Origin: Platanthera guangdongensis
Lineage: Eukaryota > Streptophyta > Magnoliopsida > Asparagales > Orchidaceae
DNA length: 64,000 bases
Direction of reading: 5' to 3'
Assembly: GCA_039583875.1 (NCBI GenBank)
Contig: CM077150.1
Location: 49,056,261 to 49,120,260, forward strand
A model generated the notes under the pieces. That model worked only from the letters and a program-made list of their open reading frames with translations, ran no database searches and had not been told where the DNA came from. The position numbers and the translations under genes were made by a program. This document shows positions 22,013 to 33,959 of the stretch, piece after piece (positions within the stretch are counted from its first letter, which is position 1; the number at the start of each line of letters is the position of its first letter).

Positions 22013-23339
22013 AAGCTGGAGCATAGATATCCAGGTCGACACTAGACCTGGAGACCACAGACTGCTTCTTGCTCTTCAAACTCACAAGATTGCCTCCAAC
22101 AAATGTGCAGAGAGCTGATGTCGACTTGCGGTCCCCTTTGTCATCAGCATAGCTCGAATCAGAGTACGCTTCAACCCTTAGGTGACCATTCTTCTGAAAA
22201 AGGAGTCCTTTCCTGTTGCTGCTTTAATATACCCCAATATCCTCAAGGCAGAATGTAGATGACACTCTCTAGGAGCTTGCATGAACTGGCTCACCTTGCC
22301 AACATCATAAGATGTAACAACCTCATCCGTTCATGTGGTATATACTAGAAGGTTCGGCCGGGGCCCCACAGCATATATCACAAAACAGGCGGTGAAGGTA
22401 TGGGACGATAGCAGAGTAGCGCAGCGCACCTAACACATTACATTCTAGCGGAAGCTTATACTAACATTTGAACTCCACCAGTGAATGTCCAACATATAAC
22501 ACAACCCCATGTTGTATATATCTTACATAGGAATGTATTACAAGAGTACAAAAGTTGGCCTTATGGCCTTACATGGCTTTCAAACAGTGGCCTCAAATAG
22601 TGGCACGCAGGTCGGCCACAATAAAAGCAAACACACAACAAGCAACATAAGCCTTCGAGGGCTAGCAGTAGCAGCAGCAACAGCAGCAGGGACATCAACC
22701 TTTATGCGTCCCGCTTGGCTCTCCAGCACCTGTACAGGGACAATCCACCCAATGGTGGCAAACAGAGGCAACGGTCAGCATTCAGCTGACCAAATTATAA
22801 CGACCCTACCCCTTCTCTCGGGACAGCGGTAATCTTCCCTGCAGGCATAATATATCACAAGCATGGCAACAATATTTATCTAATGTTCTTTCACGCACAC
22901 ATGCCATCACAACCGTTCGCCACTCGGCCCAACGGCCCGTGCACTCAGGGCACCTTATTGGTGTTCTGGCAAAGCACTTGCCCACCACCATATCAGGGTC
23001 ATAGCCCAACGGTAAATCTCTTCAGCATTTACTCCATGGCGTGCAGCCAGAGTTCTAGTCTTACTATACCGGGATGGCCCGTAGCCCCCCATTATGTCAT
23101 GGCGCGCAAGCCTAAGACTCTTGCTATGCGCTCCAACAGACCACACCTTCTGGTCCACGTCGGACGGACATAACGCAGGTCGGATCCTCCACCCCCCCCC
23201 CCCCCCCGTTGCTTAAATCGTCATGTCTTCACCGAGTACGGCATACTCGCGGCTTAATCAAAGGCGCGGGTCGGTCTCACCAATCCTGTTCTTGGCATTC
23301 AGCCTGGGTATTTCTCTTACACCCATTCATCTCACAATA

Positions 23340-23625
23340 TCAGCGGGTATTTCCTGGGAACCCCAGTACTTCCTCTTACTCGTTCACAGGTACTACACCA
23401 CAATATCATAAATGTCAGGGGTCTTTCCTGGGTACACGAGTATGTCCTGTGACTCTCTTCATAGGTGGACACCCTACGACATCAAGTATCACAAAGGGCC
23501 TTTCCTGGTCACACCAGTACTTCCTGTTACTCATGCACAGGTACGACCCAATAGCACAAGCATACACAGATATTTTCCTGGACTACCACTCCAGTACTTC
23601 CTGCTACTCCCTTTCACAGGCATAA
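23340..23625. repeat. Four ~75-bp tandem units in the solo LTR
   Basis: Units start near 23350, 23426, 23501 and 23573, each with TTTCCTGG, then CAGTACTTCCT, ACTC and CACAGGTA. They differ by substitutions and small indels. The short open frames over them arise from the repeat and are not called. Confidence 0.8.
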
Positions 23626-24184
23626 CCCGTTGACTCCCACGTTTATCACGGAGTCTTCTCCGATTCGTATGCAACATCATCAATCCAGACCAACCTGTCC
23701 ATATGGGCTTCACACATCATCCCTATTCTGTACTCCATTTCCGGATCTATATGCCAACAAAAGGGGATTTCATGCATCCACCCAAAGACTCCAAAAATCA
23801 GCCACCTCTTGGTGGGGGAATCACAACACATGCCAAAAGGAAGCCTTCACATGGCTTGGAAGAAAAGTTGTTACCCTTGAAGCCCTCTTTGGTGCCATGA
23901 ACTCGATGTTGGCTTGAACGACTCACAAGAGCTTTTCCTCTGCAACGTCGGCCTCGGATCTCTAGTCGGTAAACCGCATCACCACCGGTGATCAGCCCCC
24001 TTTCCTCCTCCTCCTTCTTCCTCTCTCTTTCTCTCTCTAGAAGTGAAGAAAGAGAAGACCAAATAAGAAATGAGATTGCTCTTCTCATTTACGGCCTTAA
24101 GGAAACAGGGAGGCCTCTTAGCCCTTGGATCCAGGCTGAAGGAATGGACGACCACAAATTTGCCAGAAAACCTAATTTTTGCCT

Positions 24185-24712
24185 GACACAGCCTGGGACA
24201 CGCCCGTGTCCATGCCCGTGTGCCTCAAGCAGTGCTCAACTGACTTATCCAAACCAGTGACACGCCCATGTGCCACGCCCGTGTCATGAACCGTGTTACC
24301 AACCACGCCTTCAGACACGCCCGTGTCTGTGGCCGTGTTCGTCAAGCTGAACAAATCCCAAAAATCACCCGAGACTCACACGGCCTGTGACACGCCCATG
24401 TCCCAGGATGTGTGCCCATACACGACACTAAGACATGCCCTAGCGCAAAATTTGTCGAGCTGAGTTCGTCGACACAAAGGGACACGCCCGTGTCACAGGC
24501 CATGTTCACTTGTCTACACCTCAACACTCGACACTCGACGATCGTCGAGCAACTTTCGTCGAGCGCACTGACACGCCTTATGACACGCCCGTGTCACAGG
24601 TCGTGTCCAGAGTCGACCAATTTTTCGCTACCATTCATCGACTGTTCCTCTCGACACTCGACGCACACAGGACACGCCCTGGGACACGCCCGTGTCCCAA
24701 GCCGTGTCACCC
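24185..24712. repeat. GACACG-CC-CGTGTC dyads in the solo LTR
   Basis: About seven copies at spacings of 50-100 bp. Arms extend beyond the core and differ by copy while staying self-complementary: TGGGACACG/CGTGTCCCA near 24670, CAGACACG/CGTGTCTG near 24313, TGACACG/CGTGTCA near 24577. Between them lie TCGTCGA/GTCGAC strings (24452-24474, 24530-24562, 24650-24664), like those of the SIRE-like element. Confidence 0.88.
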
Positions 24713-26058
24713 GAAAATTACCTGTTGATCAAAATTTGGCCTGTTACATAAGAAATGTCGGGTCTAGTTACCGTGAGATAAATTAGTTTGCCCACGAGAC
24801 GCCGGTACCTCGTATGATCGGATAGAAGAGGCGAGTCATCTGTCCAAGTTTTGTCTTCTCCAGTAGCCATGGGACAACGGGCAGGTTTAACACCACTCAA
24901 TCCTGCCTCCTTTAGAAGATCAAGAGCATACTTCGGCTGGGAAAGGACCATAGAGTTGGGCTTCCTAGAGATTTCAATCCCCAGAAAGTATTTCGGGGAT
25001 CCCATATCCTTTGTGACCAGGTGTTGACGGAGGTGTTTCTTTGTCAACGTTACCCCATCCTAGTCATCGCCAGTAAGAAGAATGTCATTAACATAAACCG
25101 CAAGAACTACCAGACTAGAGACGATTTTCCTAACGAACAAGGATTGATCGGCTGAGCTTTTTGTAAAACCAATGGCCGCAATAATGCTGCTAAAGTTGTC
25201 AAACCAGACACGAGGACTCTGTTTGAGGCCATAGATAGCCTTCTTTAGCCGGCATACTCGTGTCTCCCCCTGAGCAACATACCTAGGAGGTTGCTCCATG
25301 TAAACATCTTCCTGCAGATCACCATAGAGGAAAGCATTCTTAACATCCAGCTGCGAAATAGGCCAATCCCGGTTGACAGCGACCGGAAGAAGGACCCGAA
25401 TGGTTCTGAGATGAGCAACAAGAGAAAAGGTGTCGAAGTAATAAATACCATAGGTCTGAGTGATTTATTTAGCCACCAGGCAGGCTTTGTAGTGATCCAC
25501 ACTACCATCAGGATGGAATTTGACAACAAAGACCCAGCGGCAGCCAACAACATCCGTGCCCAAAGGCGGCGAAACCAGGGTCCAGGTGCCCCATTCAGTA
25601 AGGGTAGCAATTTCCTCATCCATGGAAGCCTTCCAATAAGGAATAGTGAGAGCCTCCTAGTAGGTGCAGGGAGTAGCAGTCGCGGAGATAGCCAATGCAA
25701 ACGCCCTACGAGAAGGAGTGAGACGATCATATGAAACAACAGCAGCCAGAGGGTGCTGGGTACATGTCTGCACCCCTTTACGAAGAGCAATGGGAAGATC
25801 CAGGTTAGCATGTTCCTCAGTAACCGGAGCATCCATGGCAGAGAGAGCTGGCCCGGGAGAGGAGGGAGACGGCCTCATAGAAGAGGGAGAGGACGGGAGT
25901 GATGAGGAAGAGAGGGAAGGAGGAGACGATGGATGTGATGGTGAGAAAATCTCGACGAGAGTAGACGGGGTGGAGAGGACGGTGGGAGAAGGAGTTGGAG
26001 GTGGATCGAAGGAGAAATAGGAGACATTCTCGAAGAAGGTCGCATCTGCGACGACGTA

Positions 26059-26961
26059 TTATTTCCGAAGAACGGGATCAAAACAACAGTAGCCCTTTTG
26101 GGTAGTTGAGTAACCCAAAAAGATACATTTGGTGGCACGCGAGTCATGTTTGTCATGTGCGGCGGAAGGATTGTGCACAAAGGCCGTGCACCCAAAGATA
26201 CGCAGAGGAAGAGGAAACACATCCTTGCCAGGATAGAGAATAGAGAAGGGAGTTTGTCCGTGGAGAACCGTGGACGGAATGCGATTAATGAGGTAACAGT
26301 AGAGAAGGACAGTGTAGCCCCAATAGGAGCGAGGAACATGCATTTGTGTCATTAGAGTGCAGACGACATCAAGAAGGTGACGGTTCTTGCGTTCCACCAC
26401 CCCATTTTGTTGCGAGGTATAGACACAAGTAGTTTGATGAAGAATACCATTTTGCACACAAAAAGAAGTGAAAGAATGTTAAGATATTTTTTGTGTTGTC
26501 AGAACGAAAAATTTTAATAGACATATCAAACTGATTTTTAACCATATGATAAAAAGATGTCCATACAGAATAAAGTTCTGAGTGATCCTTTAAAAGATAC
26601 ACCCATGTATATCGAGAGAAATCATCAATAAATGTTACAAAATATGAACTACCCCGACTGATAGTGAGGTTAGGAGCAGGACCCCAGATGTCGGAGTGAA
26701 CAAGTTCAAACGTCCGGGAAGATTCACGACCTTGATTTGGTGGGAAGGAGGAGCGGTGATGCTTGCTAAGTTGTCATGCTTCACAGTTAAGCGGTGGGCC
26801 TTGCGGAGGAAGATGTGGTAGAAGCTGACGGAGAAGACGGGGAGGAGCATGACCAAGATGAAGGTGCCACTGGAGAAGATCAGTAGAAGATGCGGATAAG
26901 GCAGAGAGTGCGGAAATGTTGTCGAGGAAGTAGAGGCCGTCACTCTCAGTCCCAGTAGCAA
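26059..26961 (-). pseudogene. Ty1/copia integrase (431-bp-LTR element)
   Basis: The pre-integrase histidines (WHLHLGHAPPRLL) lie near 26840-26880. The catalytic core includes the second Asp in IFRSDN (near 26490) and the Glu in QQNGVVERKN (near 26390). A shift near 26455-26480 breaks the core. The C-terminal part has VLHGQTPFSILYP and IFGCTAFVH. Linker DNA rich in Pro and Ser codons (25833-26058) leads to RT. Confidence 0.85.
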
Positions 26962-27583
26962 TCATCAGCTTGGTGCCAAGATCCTGAAAAGAACAAGTAG
27001 TCGACGTGAATGTGACAGAGCATTGTAGTTGTGTGCAAAGAGAAGTAATAGATAACAAGTTGCAAGGGAATTTGGGCACGTAGAGGGTGTCCTCCAAGCG
27101 AAAAGACGGAGTTACTTGAACAACCCCCGTTCCATTGACTGGTATGGGAGAGCGGTCCGCAACAACGACCAGGGGTAACCAGTCATGTTGTTGTAGGAGA
27201 GAAAAATAGTGTGGATTGTCAGTCATATGATTGTTAGCACCAGAGTCGATCAGCCATTTACCTTGAGTAGCGACGTGGGCACTATCTGAAGACATGAGCA
27301 CAGAGGCCGACGGCTTCGAAGAGGAAAAGGAGGCATCACTAGATGGTCGAAGATGAGGATGCTTCTTCCAACAGCGATAAAATATGTGGCTGGTGCGGCC
27401 ACAGTGAGAGCAAAGAAAGCGGGAAGCACCACGGTCGCTGGAGAGGAGGTGGCGGCCACCAAAGCCAGTGCGCTGAGTATGGTGTGCGGAGATGTCTGAG
27501 GGAGGAGGGGAGGATAACAGCGGATGTTGGAGCAAAGAAGTAACAACGGCGATACAGGCAGCGGTGGCATCCAGGGTGGGAGA
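26962..27583 (-). pseudogene. Ty1/copia zinc knuckle and protease (431-bp-LTR element)
   Basis: The minus strand carries an intact zinc knuckle, CSHCGRTSHIFYRC, near 27375-27420. The protease loop KWLIDSGANNHMTDN lies near 27215-27260, with Asp-Ser-Gly intact. It is open as one block through the pre-integrase region (27535-26774). A shift separates it from the gag block upstream. Confidence 0.88.
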
Positions 27584-28171
27584 CTACGCCTCACCAAAGA
27601 TCTGTTGACGGATCATGTCATATGACTCTGGAAGACGCAGAAGATAACACACAACCAGAAGCTCCTTGAAGTGTTTGTGCTGCTCGGTGAGATCGGCGGA
27701 GAAGGGGCGATTTTGTAGAATTTCGGCTCCGAGAGCCTGAACTTGCTGGTAAGTAGCCGCTGGAGACATGGAGGGACGGCCAAATAAGTCTGCATATAAA
27801 GTATAGATGCGACACGTCTGAGCCCCCTTTGAGTAGAGAGCGGAAAGATGTAGCCAAGCGGCCTTGACGATTTCATCATGATGGATGACAGGGAGGCATT
27901 CATCAGAGAGGCTGTTAGCCAGCCATGTGCGGACAAGAGCATTGTTGGCATCCAAGTCGTCAAAGAGAGGCGAGTCATGCGTTGGAGGGTCATTGGTGAG
28001 ATGATAACGTTTGCGTTGAGAGCGGAGGAGGAAGGTGAAGGAGACACTACAATCGGGATTGTTGGCACCAATAAGCTTATAAGCGGTGCCAAGATTACCA
28101 GAAGGAGTGGGAGGTATAGGAGGATGAGCGAGAATAGGGGTAGTGGCGGTGGAGATATCGGAGTTGGCCAT
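27584..28171 (-). pseudogene. Ty1/copia gag (431-bp-LTR element)
   Basis: The start ATG is at 28169-28171 (MANSDISTATTPILAHPP). The UBN2-type capsid domain covers most of the block: WLANSLSDECLP near residue 75, WLHLSALYSKG, then LLRLPESYDMIRQQI at the end. The frame is open for about 195 codons and then shifts before the zinc knuckle. The leader 28172-28585 is non-coding and contains GGTCGCGGCGA-like repeats. Confidence 0.87.
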
Positions 28172-28585
28172 AGAAGAAATCAGCGAGAGAAACAAGTCGT
28201 GGCTAGAAGGAGAAGTCGTTAGAAGGAAAGCGTATAACAAGGTCGCGGTGACTTAAGGACAGGTCGCAGCGACAAAAAAGAGGAGAGCGGTGAGAACAAG
28301 TCGCAGCGACTTAAGGTCAGGTCGCGGCGATAAAGCAGAGGAGAGCAGCTGGAACAGGGCGTGACGACTAAGCAAAGTGTGTGGCAATAAAGAGAAAGCA
28401 AGAGGCCACAAACACAAAGGGTAGTAACAGGGAGAATCAAGCCACGCAAACAGGGCAATGACAGAAGAGTAATCAAGCCATGAAAACAGGTCGCGGAAAG
28501 AAGAAACAAGCTGCAAAGACAGGTCGCGGGAAGAAACAAGCCGCACAGATAGAGAGTGCTCACACATTCAGGAGGAAAGGACCGA

Positions 28586-28599
28586 GTGCTCTGATACCA
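28586..28599 (-). other. Primer binding site of the 431-bp-LTR copia
   Basis: The minus strand reads TGGTATCAGAGCAC, perfect to the iMet-tRNA end. It directly abuts the LTR at 28600. Confidence 0.93.
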
Positions 28600-29030
28600 T
28601 ATGCGAACAGGAAAAGGCAGACCGAAAATTTGAAGTAATGCAAACTTTATTATCCAAAAAAGGTCTCAATTACAATGATAGAGCCTCCCTTTTATAGAAT
28701 GTAGGAGATGAGAGAGATTACAATTAAGCAATGTGTGACTAAAAATTTACAAGTATATGCGGCTTTACAAATAGACAAACCGAACTGGTCGTGTGGTTAG
28801 ACAAGCCGGCTAACCACCCGACAACTAACATGAGGAGAGAACAAGCGCCACAGAGAGTAAGCCACCACAGGAGACCGCTAGACCGCCCGGTCTCCAAGAT
28901 GTCTGAGACAAACTGCCAGACCGCTGGGATACCAAACAACAATAGCCCGGTAGACAGACCGGCAAGGATAAACCACCAGACCGCCCGGTCTCCAAACAGC
29001 AAAAGTCCTCCCCGCCTCCATACTGCAACA
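28600..29030 (-). repeat. 5' LTR of the 431-bp-LTR copia
   Basis: Paired with 21573-22003. The start has changed from TG to TA. Two AGACCG-CC-CGGTCT dyads (28880-28893 and 28978-28991) are kept exactly. Confidence 0.95.
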
Positions 29031-32000
29031 CCGAACAATCCCATCCGTCACAAATATCTACCGAGCCAAAGATCCCCGAACTAACCCATCCGTCAAAAAC
29101 ATAATCTGAGCCATCGTCTCGTCGGGCTAACTTGCCGATCACCAAAACCACCGAGCCTACAGGGTCGTGAGACCTAACCTAACTCCCACAACACCAAGGA
29201 GTGATAGTGTAAGTGTAACCCTACAGTATTTCTAATTACTCTTCCATTCCATTTATTCCTACGGCTTACGTTAACCTTGGACTGCCCAAGGCATTCCCCT
29301 TGAAGGTCTCTCGAGGGCACTAGGAACTACGATGGGATGAAGCTCAAAGCTCCCTTTCACAAGATACTTATTATTATTTGTTATTACCCAATTCTCGATC
29401 CCTTTTAATATTATTCTAGATCTAACTCTAGTGTATTTTGACTCTCTCTCTCCACAGGAAAGACGATCTTCTGTCGATCCCGAGCACCTCTAAACACTAG
29501 TCAACCCATCACTCTCCTCATAATGACTCCTAATGAAGCTCTCTTTTTTCTTTTTTTCACTTTACCAAGATCAGTAAACCAACAACCCATCTCCCTATGT
29601 CCATTCCACATACACAATTTTACTAAATGCAGACCAACTGAAGCTATATAACGTATTTGATAGGAGGTACTCCAAATTTTCATCCAAATGTTCTAAGATA
29701 ATTATTGTGGGTCTATCATGATACATTTATCCTAAATCCAGAGACTTGTAATTTTCCTAATTAATTTAGCATTTATTAAATTTTCCCGAAAGTTAGGCCA
29801 TGGGTATTTTTGAACATGAAGTACTAGATTTCCTTAATTTATGGCCACAGAAAAATTATGAACATTATATGACAGCAATATTTCAGCATATACCAAATTT
29901 CACAGATTTATATTCATGTAATGACCTCAAGTAATTAATTGAATGTAATTAATTAGAGTTAATAAAGGGAGTGCCCTAAATCGTAGTCCAAAAATTATAT
30001 AACAATTACCAGATACTTATAATGATCATAAAACACAACTGACTAAGTTTCATGTAATTCCAATGTCAATGAACCATGTATAAAAATACTTCAAATAGTT
30101 TCATTAAAGTGCACTTTGTGAAGCAACATTCTTATAAACTCATCAAAATAATATGTAATAATTTTTTTATACTTTATTATGCCATAGAGGATTCTCTGGC
30201 CAAGTAATATAATTTTCCATCAAGATATTATATTTATTATCTATTTTTTAATATAAGGTGCACTATTTCACTTTACACATGAAGTACTAAAAGGGAAAGC
30301 CCAAATGATCCAAGTAATTAACTAGTGCCACTAAATGATATTTAATTAACCTTGCCTGAGTTTCATATCATTCTAAGTTAATCTAATCATGGTTACTTCA
30401 AAATCATCAAAAAGGGCAAGGTGGAGATTATATCTCCAAGTATGATCTACTGTTTTCTAATTATCCTATAATAATTTTCAGAGACTCATATTGTTATAAA
30501 AACTCTTATACCAAAATTTCCTAAGGATCCAAGGTCATATTTCCATTTAATATTTTGAAAAAAGGTATAGGTCTAAACTATGTCTGGTTGGTTTAAGTTG
30601 TGTGCCTAAGTCTAAATATCACCATATTCCTTCCAAGGGCATTTCACCACCCTAAGTTCACATGGACTAAACACTAATTCCATACAAGGACATATCACCC
30701 CATGTCCTTCACAACCCCCAAGGTTCAACCTTCGGGTTTGAACTAGGGTCCTAGGGCAAATCCACCCTAATCCACCCCAAACTCCATGTAAGGGTGTTTA
30801 ATGTCGTAACAAGTCAGTGGCCCAAGTTTCAACCTCTGTTGAGGTGATTTGGTCACTCAACACCAAAAGGGACAACTTAACCTAATTACCCCTTTTTAGG
30901 CTAGGCTACAGTTTACCAAAAAACCAAACCAAATAATCTCCAACTAGGATGAAATTTTATACGGAGTCCTATATTGGCCCAAAGAACCACTCACCAAACT
31001 TTGGGAGGGTTTGGAGGTGATTATACTCTTTAGATAATTCATAAATGTATTATTAAATTTCTACAAAACTTTAGAAAAATATTTTCCAAAAATTCTCATT
31101 TTATGATATGTTATAGGAATAGGTAAGAGTGACACCCAGCCAAAATTTCAAGTGATTTGGATGGATGGATTGTTGGGGGCACTCAAAACAATCTCTGATG
31201 TAGCCTAGGTATAGACCTCACCAAAATGAGTGTTGTGGGCTTATCTGAACTCCAGATTAGATCAAACCAATTTTAAAATAAACTAACTCAAAGGCCTACA
31301 ACTTCTATGTAGACTATTTTTTCATAAAAGGACTTTAAGTATTTTTAATTTAATTCCTAAGGCACCTGATATCATGTGATAGAAATGCATAAATCTACAT
31401 TTAATATAAATAGATCTGCAAAGATCTTGAAGCTAATCCAATGGCTGCTGGGTTTCGTCTTCCTCCAGCCAATGACTGAGATCAACCCGACCTGGAGCAA
31501 ATCCAAGTACATTTGTCGGCCACCCGGTCACCTCCCTGGCCAACCACCACCACCTCCGTTGAGGTGAGGGCTATCGGTCGGAGATGGTTTAGCCACCGGA
31601 GACGGCAGATTCCGACGAACAAGACACTTTCATTTTCACGAAAAACCAGTGGAAAAATTCCACTAGATCGTGCTCAATTGAGCTTGATTCTCATCTCTAA
31701 GGATTCCTAAGATCTAACCCATGAAGGAGCAGAGGAGGACCTGATTTACGACCTGAAGTCGTGCGCTTTGTCTCCTTGCCATTTTCGGCTGCCGGCTTGA
31801 TCTTCTCTGTAACCTCCACAGCAACCTTCACGAAATCGAGATTGGAACGGGGGAAACGCCTGCTCTTGTCCTGATGAAGGTTCTTGAAGGAGGAATTGGG
31901 GTAAGGAGGCTTGTAACTCCCAAATGTCATTAAGTCCATTAATGGCCATTGTCCCACCCCTTCAGTTTCAATAGAATAAAGGGGGCTGAACCAAATTAAT

Positions 32001-32977
32001 GGCCAGACACCTCCAAAAAACTTCTCCTCTCCCTCAGAGGAATAAAAGCCCCAAAAAAGTGGGAGTTACGGAGCCTCCATGTCTATTCCATTCGTCAACT
32101 CCGCTCAGCCTTACTCTAGGCTTTCCTCGAGCTATGCTCGACGATTGTGTTGAGCTGTGCTCGACGATTGCATCGATCTGTGCTCGACGATTGCGTCTAG
32201 CTGTGCTCGACGATTGCGTCGAGCTGTGCTCGACGATTGCGCCGAGCTGTGCTCGACGATTGCGCCGAGCTGTGCTCGACGATTGCGCCGAGCTCGATGA
32301 TTACGCCGAGCTCGACGATTGTGCCGAGCTCGATGACTGTGCTGAGCTCGACGATTGTGTCGAGCTCGACGATTGTGCCGAGCTCGACGATTGCGTCGAG
32401 CTCAGCTCGATGAATGTGTCGAGCTCTGCTCGATGATTGCGTCGAGCTCTGCTCGACGATTTCCATCCAGCCTAGCTCGATGATTTCCGTCCAGCCCAGC
32501 TCGACGATTTCCATCCAGCCCAGCTCGACGATTTTCGTCCAGCCCAGCGCGACGATTTGGCTCGAGCCCTTCTCGATTATTGCGTCGAGCCTAGCTCGAT
32601 GATTTCCTCGAGCTCTGCTCGACGATTTCCGTCCAGCCCAGCTCAACGATTTCCGTCCAGCCCAGCTCGACGATATCCGTCCAGCCCAGCTCGATGATTG
32701 CATCGAGCACAGCTCAACGATTACGTTGAGCCCAGCTCGACGATTTCCTCGAGCTCTGCTCGACGATTTCCGTCCAGCCCAGCTCGACAATTTCTGTCCA
32801 GCCCAACTCGACTATTTCCGTCCAGCCCAGGTTTCCGTCCCGCTAGGTCCTCTTGGCATGTACTTTTTGGGGTGTTACATTGGGTGTCATTAGGCCTTTT
32901 AGTGCTTCCCAGGGTTTTATCATGACCCAGTCATGACAAAACCATCCTAGGGGTCTAGTTGTCTGAGGGATGTTACA
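29031..32977 (-). repeat. Chromovirus 5' LTR, piece 3 of 3 (outer end)
   Basis: Non-coding DNA whose right end reads TGTAACATCCC on the minus strand. Its last 147 bp match 3151-3299. A degenerate minisatellite (32118-32830) sits just inside the end. The AT-rich 29700-31400 has no supported gene. Counting all three pieces, this LTR would be about 5.2 kb. That is long but not unknown for this group. The alternative is that part of this stretch is another element. Confidence 0.5.
32118..32830. repeat. Degenerate array of CGACGATT-GAGC units
   Basis: Units of about 18-24 bp with GCTCGACGATTGCGTCGAGC or CCAGCCCAGCTCGACGATTTC, more varied than at 1415-3150. It occupies the same position, just inside the LTR outer end. 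Its CGACGATTGC form appears only at the decayed edge (3095-3150) of the other array. The open frames over it, including Asp-Asp-Cys-Ala-Glu-Leu repeats, are not called as genes. Confidence 0.85.
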
Positions 32978-33345
32978 GTAGGGCCTTTGGCCTGAGGTAG
33001 GTGATCAGTTGATCATTGAGTTGTAGGACATAGTGCTTGAGTTTTAAGTCTTGGAGGAGACTGAGAGATCCTGAGGGATCTGTGGTGTATGCTCGTAGGA
33101 GCTGAGATTAGAGAAGTTCCTTGTCTAACAAAAAGTTAGAAAGGTAGGAGGGAAAGAGGATGTACCCATAATTTGGTGAACCACTATAAATTTGTTGTGT
33201 TGTCTGTATGATTATCTTGAAAGCACAATTAAACTAATCACATCACTCACATAGGTAATTATGTTTTAAAATATAGCACTAGTAACAAATAACCTATTCA
33301 CCCCCTCTAGGTAATTTAGCTATCCTTGAAACTAAAGATTTTCAT
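32978..33345 (+). repeat. SIRE-like LTR fragment 1
   Basis: The fragment contains GGATGTACCCA, then GGTGAACCACTATAAA (33158-33190), then CACCCCCTCTAGGTAATTTAG near 33298, the usual order towards the end of a SIRE-type LTR. No PBS follows and no partner was found. Confidence 0.6.
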
Positions 33346-33800
33346 CTATTTCCTCACGGCTTTCAAGATTTACTGTTCAGAGGAAAGGAAGACTGAAGAT
33401 TTTAGATATGAAGAAGATTATTTTTAATCTATTATTGTATTACTCTTTATATACTATTGTAGGAGGTCTTGCCTCCAAGTTGTAGATCCTTGAACATAGG
33501 ATCGAGTTTGTAGGAGAGGTTGTTCTTCGAGTGAAAGGAGAGTTTTCTCAGAGTTTCTAGGATTTCAGGCTCTGAGTTGCAAGATTGTTTTCAATCTGAG
33601 ATAAATGTGAAGTAGACGAATCTATCCCTTCGTAGTAGATAGACGAGGTGGGACAGTAGAAGTACCCAACTCGGGGAACCACTATAAATTCTCTGTGTTT
33701 CTGTGTGCTTTTTCTGTGCTAATTTTTTATTCCGCTAAAATACGCAGAACTCACCTATTCACACCCCTCTAGGTGATTTAGGTTGACAACTAGACAGTTT
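33346..33800 (+). repeat. SIRE-like LTR fragment 2
   Basis: It repeats the same landmarks: AGTACCCAACTCGGGGAACC and CACTATAAA (33661-33690), then CACCCCTCTAGGTGATTTAG (33762-33781). It differs from fragment 1, so it is a second family or an older copy. 33801-33959 holds nothing I recognise. Confidence 0.6.
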
Positions 33801-33959
33801 TAGCAGTGGATATCATCTTTTGCATTATACTTAAGCTCCTGGTAGAAGTCGGATGTTCGCTTCCAGTTTTATTATGATTATCTTTAGATTTTATAAACTT
33901 CTTAACTGGCTCCGCTGAAGATGAGTTATCATCAGTGGTAGGGATACCGCTGGATGGCA

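Larger units (their letters stand above)
22313..24748 (-). mobile_element. Solo LTR (2436 bp) of an unidentified, probably gypsy-type element
   Basis: The ends are TGTAACAACC and CTGTTACA, so both strands start TGTAACA. A perfect TAAGA duplication flanks it (22308-22312 and 24749-24753), and the copia RT frame continues across it once it is removed. It has no PBS, no PPT and no coding domain, as expected for LTR-LTR recombination. The minus orientation is inferred from the dyad-rich part near 24748 acting as U3. It contains 75-bp repeats, a 16-C run (23192-23207), a CT-rich tract (24003-24040) and CGCCCG-centred dyads. Confidence 0.93.
22013..25832 (-). pseudogene. Ty1/copia reverse transcriptase and RNase H, interrupted by a solo LTR
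   Basis: RT homology runs from about 25640 (WKASMDEEIA region) through LDVKNAFLYGDL and GLKQSPRVWF. The catalytic box reads YVNDILL near 25085-25105: the first Asp of YxDD is Asn, a G-to-A change on the coding strand. The frame continues through KYFLGIEISR and VGKLIYLTVTRPDISY to 24754. It is then cut by the inserted LTR (22313-24748) and resumes at 22307 with the following Gly-Lys-x-Ser-x-Phe stretch. RNase H homology follows to about 22030. Stops at about 25065 and 25465 add to the damage. Confidence 0.9.
21573..29030 (-). mobile_element. Ty1/copia element with 431-bp LTRs, split by a solo LTR
   Basis: LTRs 21573-22003 and 28600-29030 are equal in length. The flanks are CTGAA (21568-21572) and CCGAA (29031-29035), a 5-bp target duplication with one transition. 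The minus strand runs PBS, gag, protease, integrase, RT, RNase H, PPT. Taking out 22313-24748 leaves a normal ~5-kb copia element. The catalytic RT box and several frames are damaged. Confidence 0.94.

Noticed and set aside
23209..23625. Ser/Tyr-rich open frame in the solo LTR
   Set aside because: It follows the 75-bp tandem units inside a non-coding LTR.
32197..32790. 197-codon minus-strand open frame in the second array
   Set aside because: Its composition is that of the repeat (Ser, Ala, Arg, Trp) and no domain is present.
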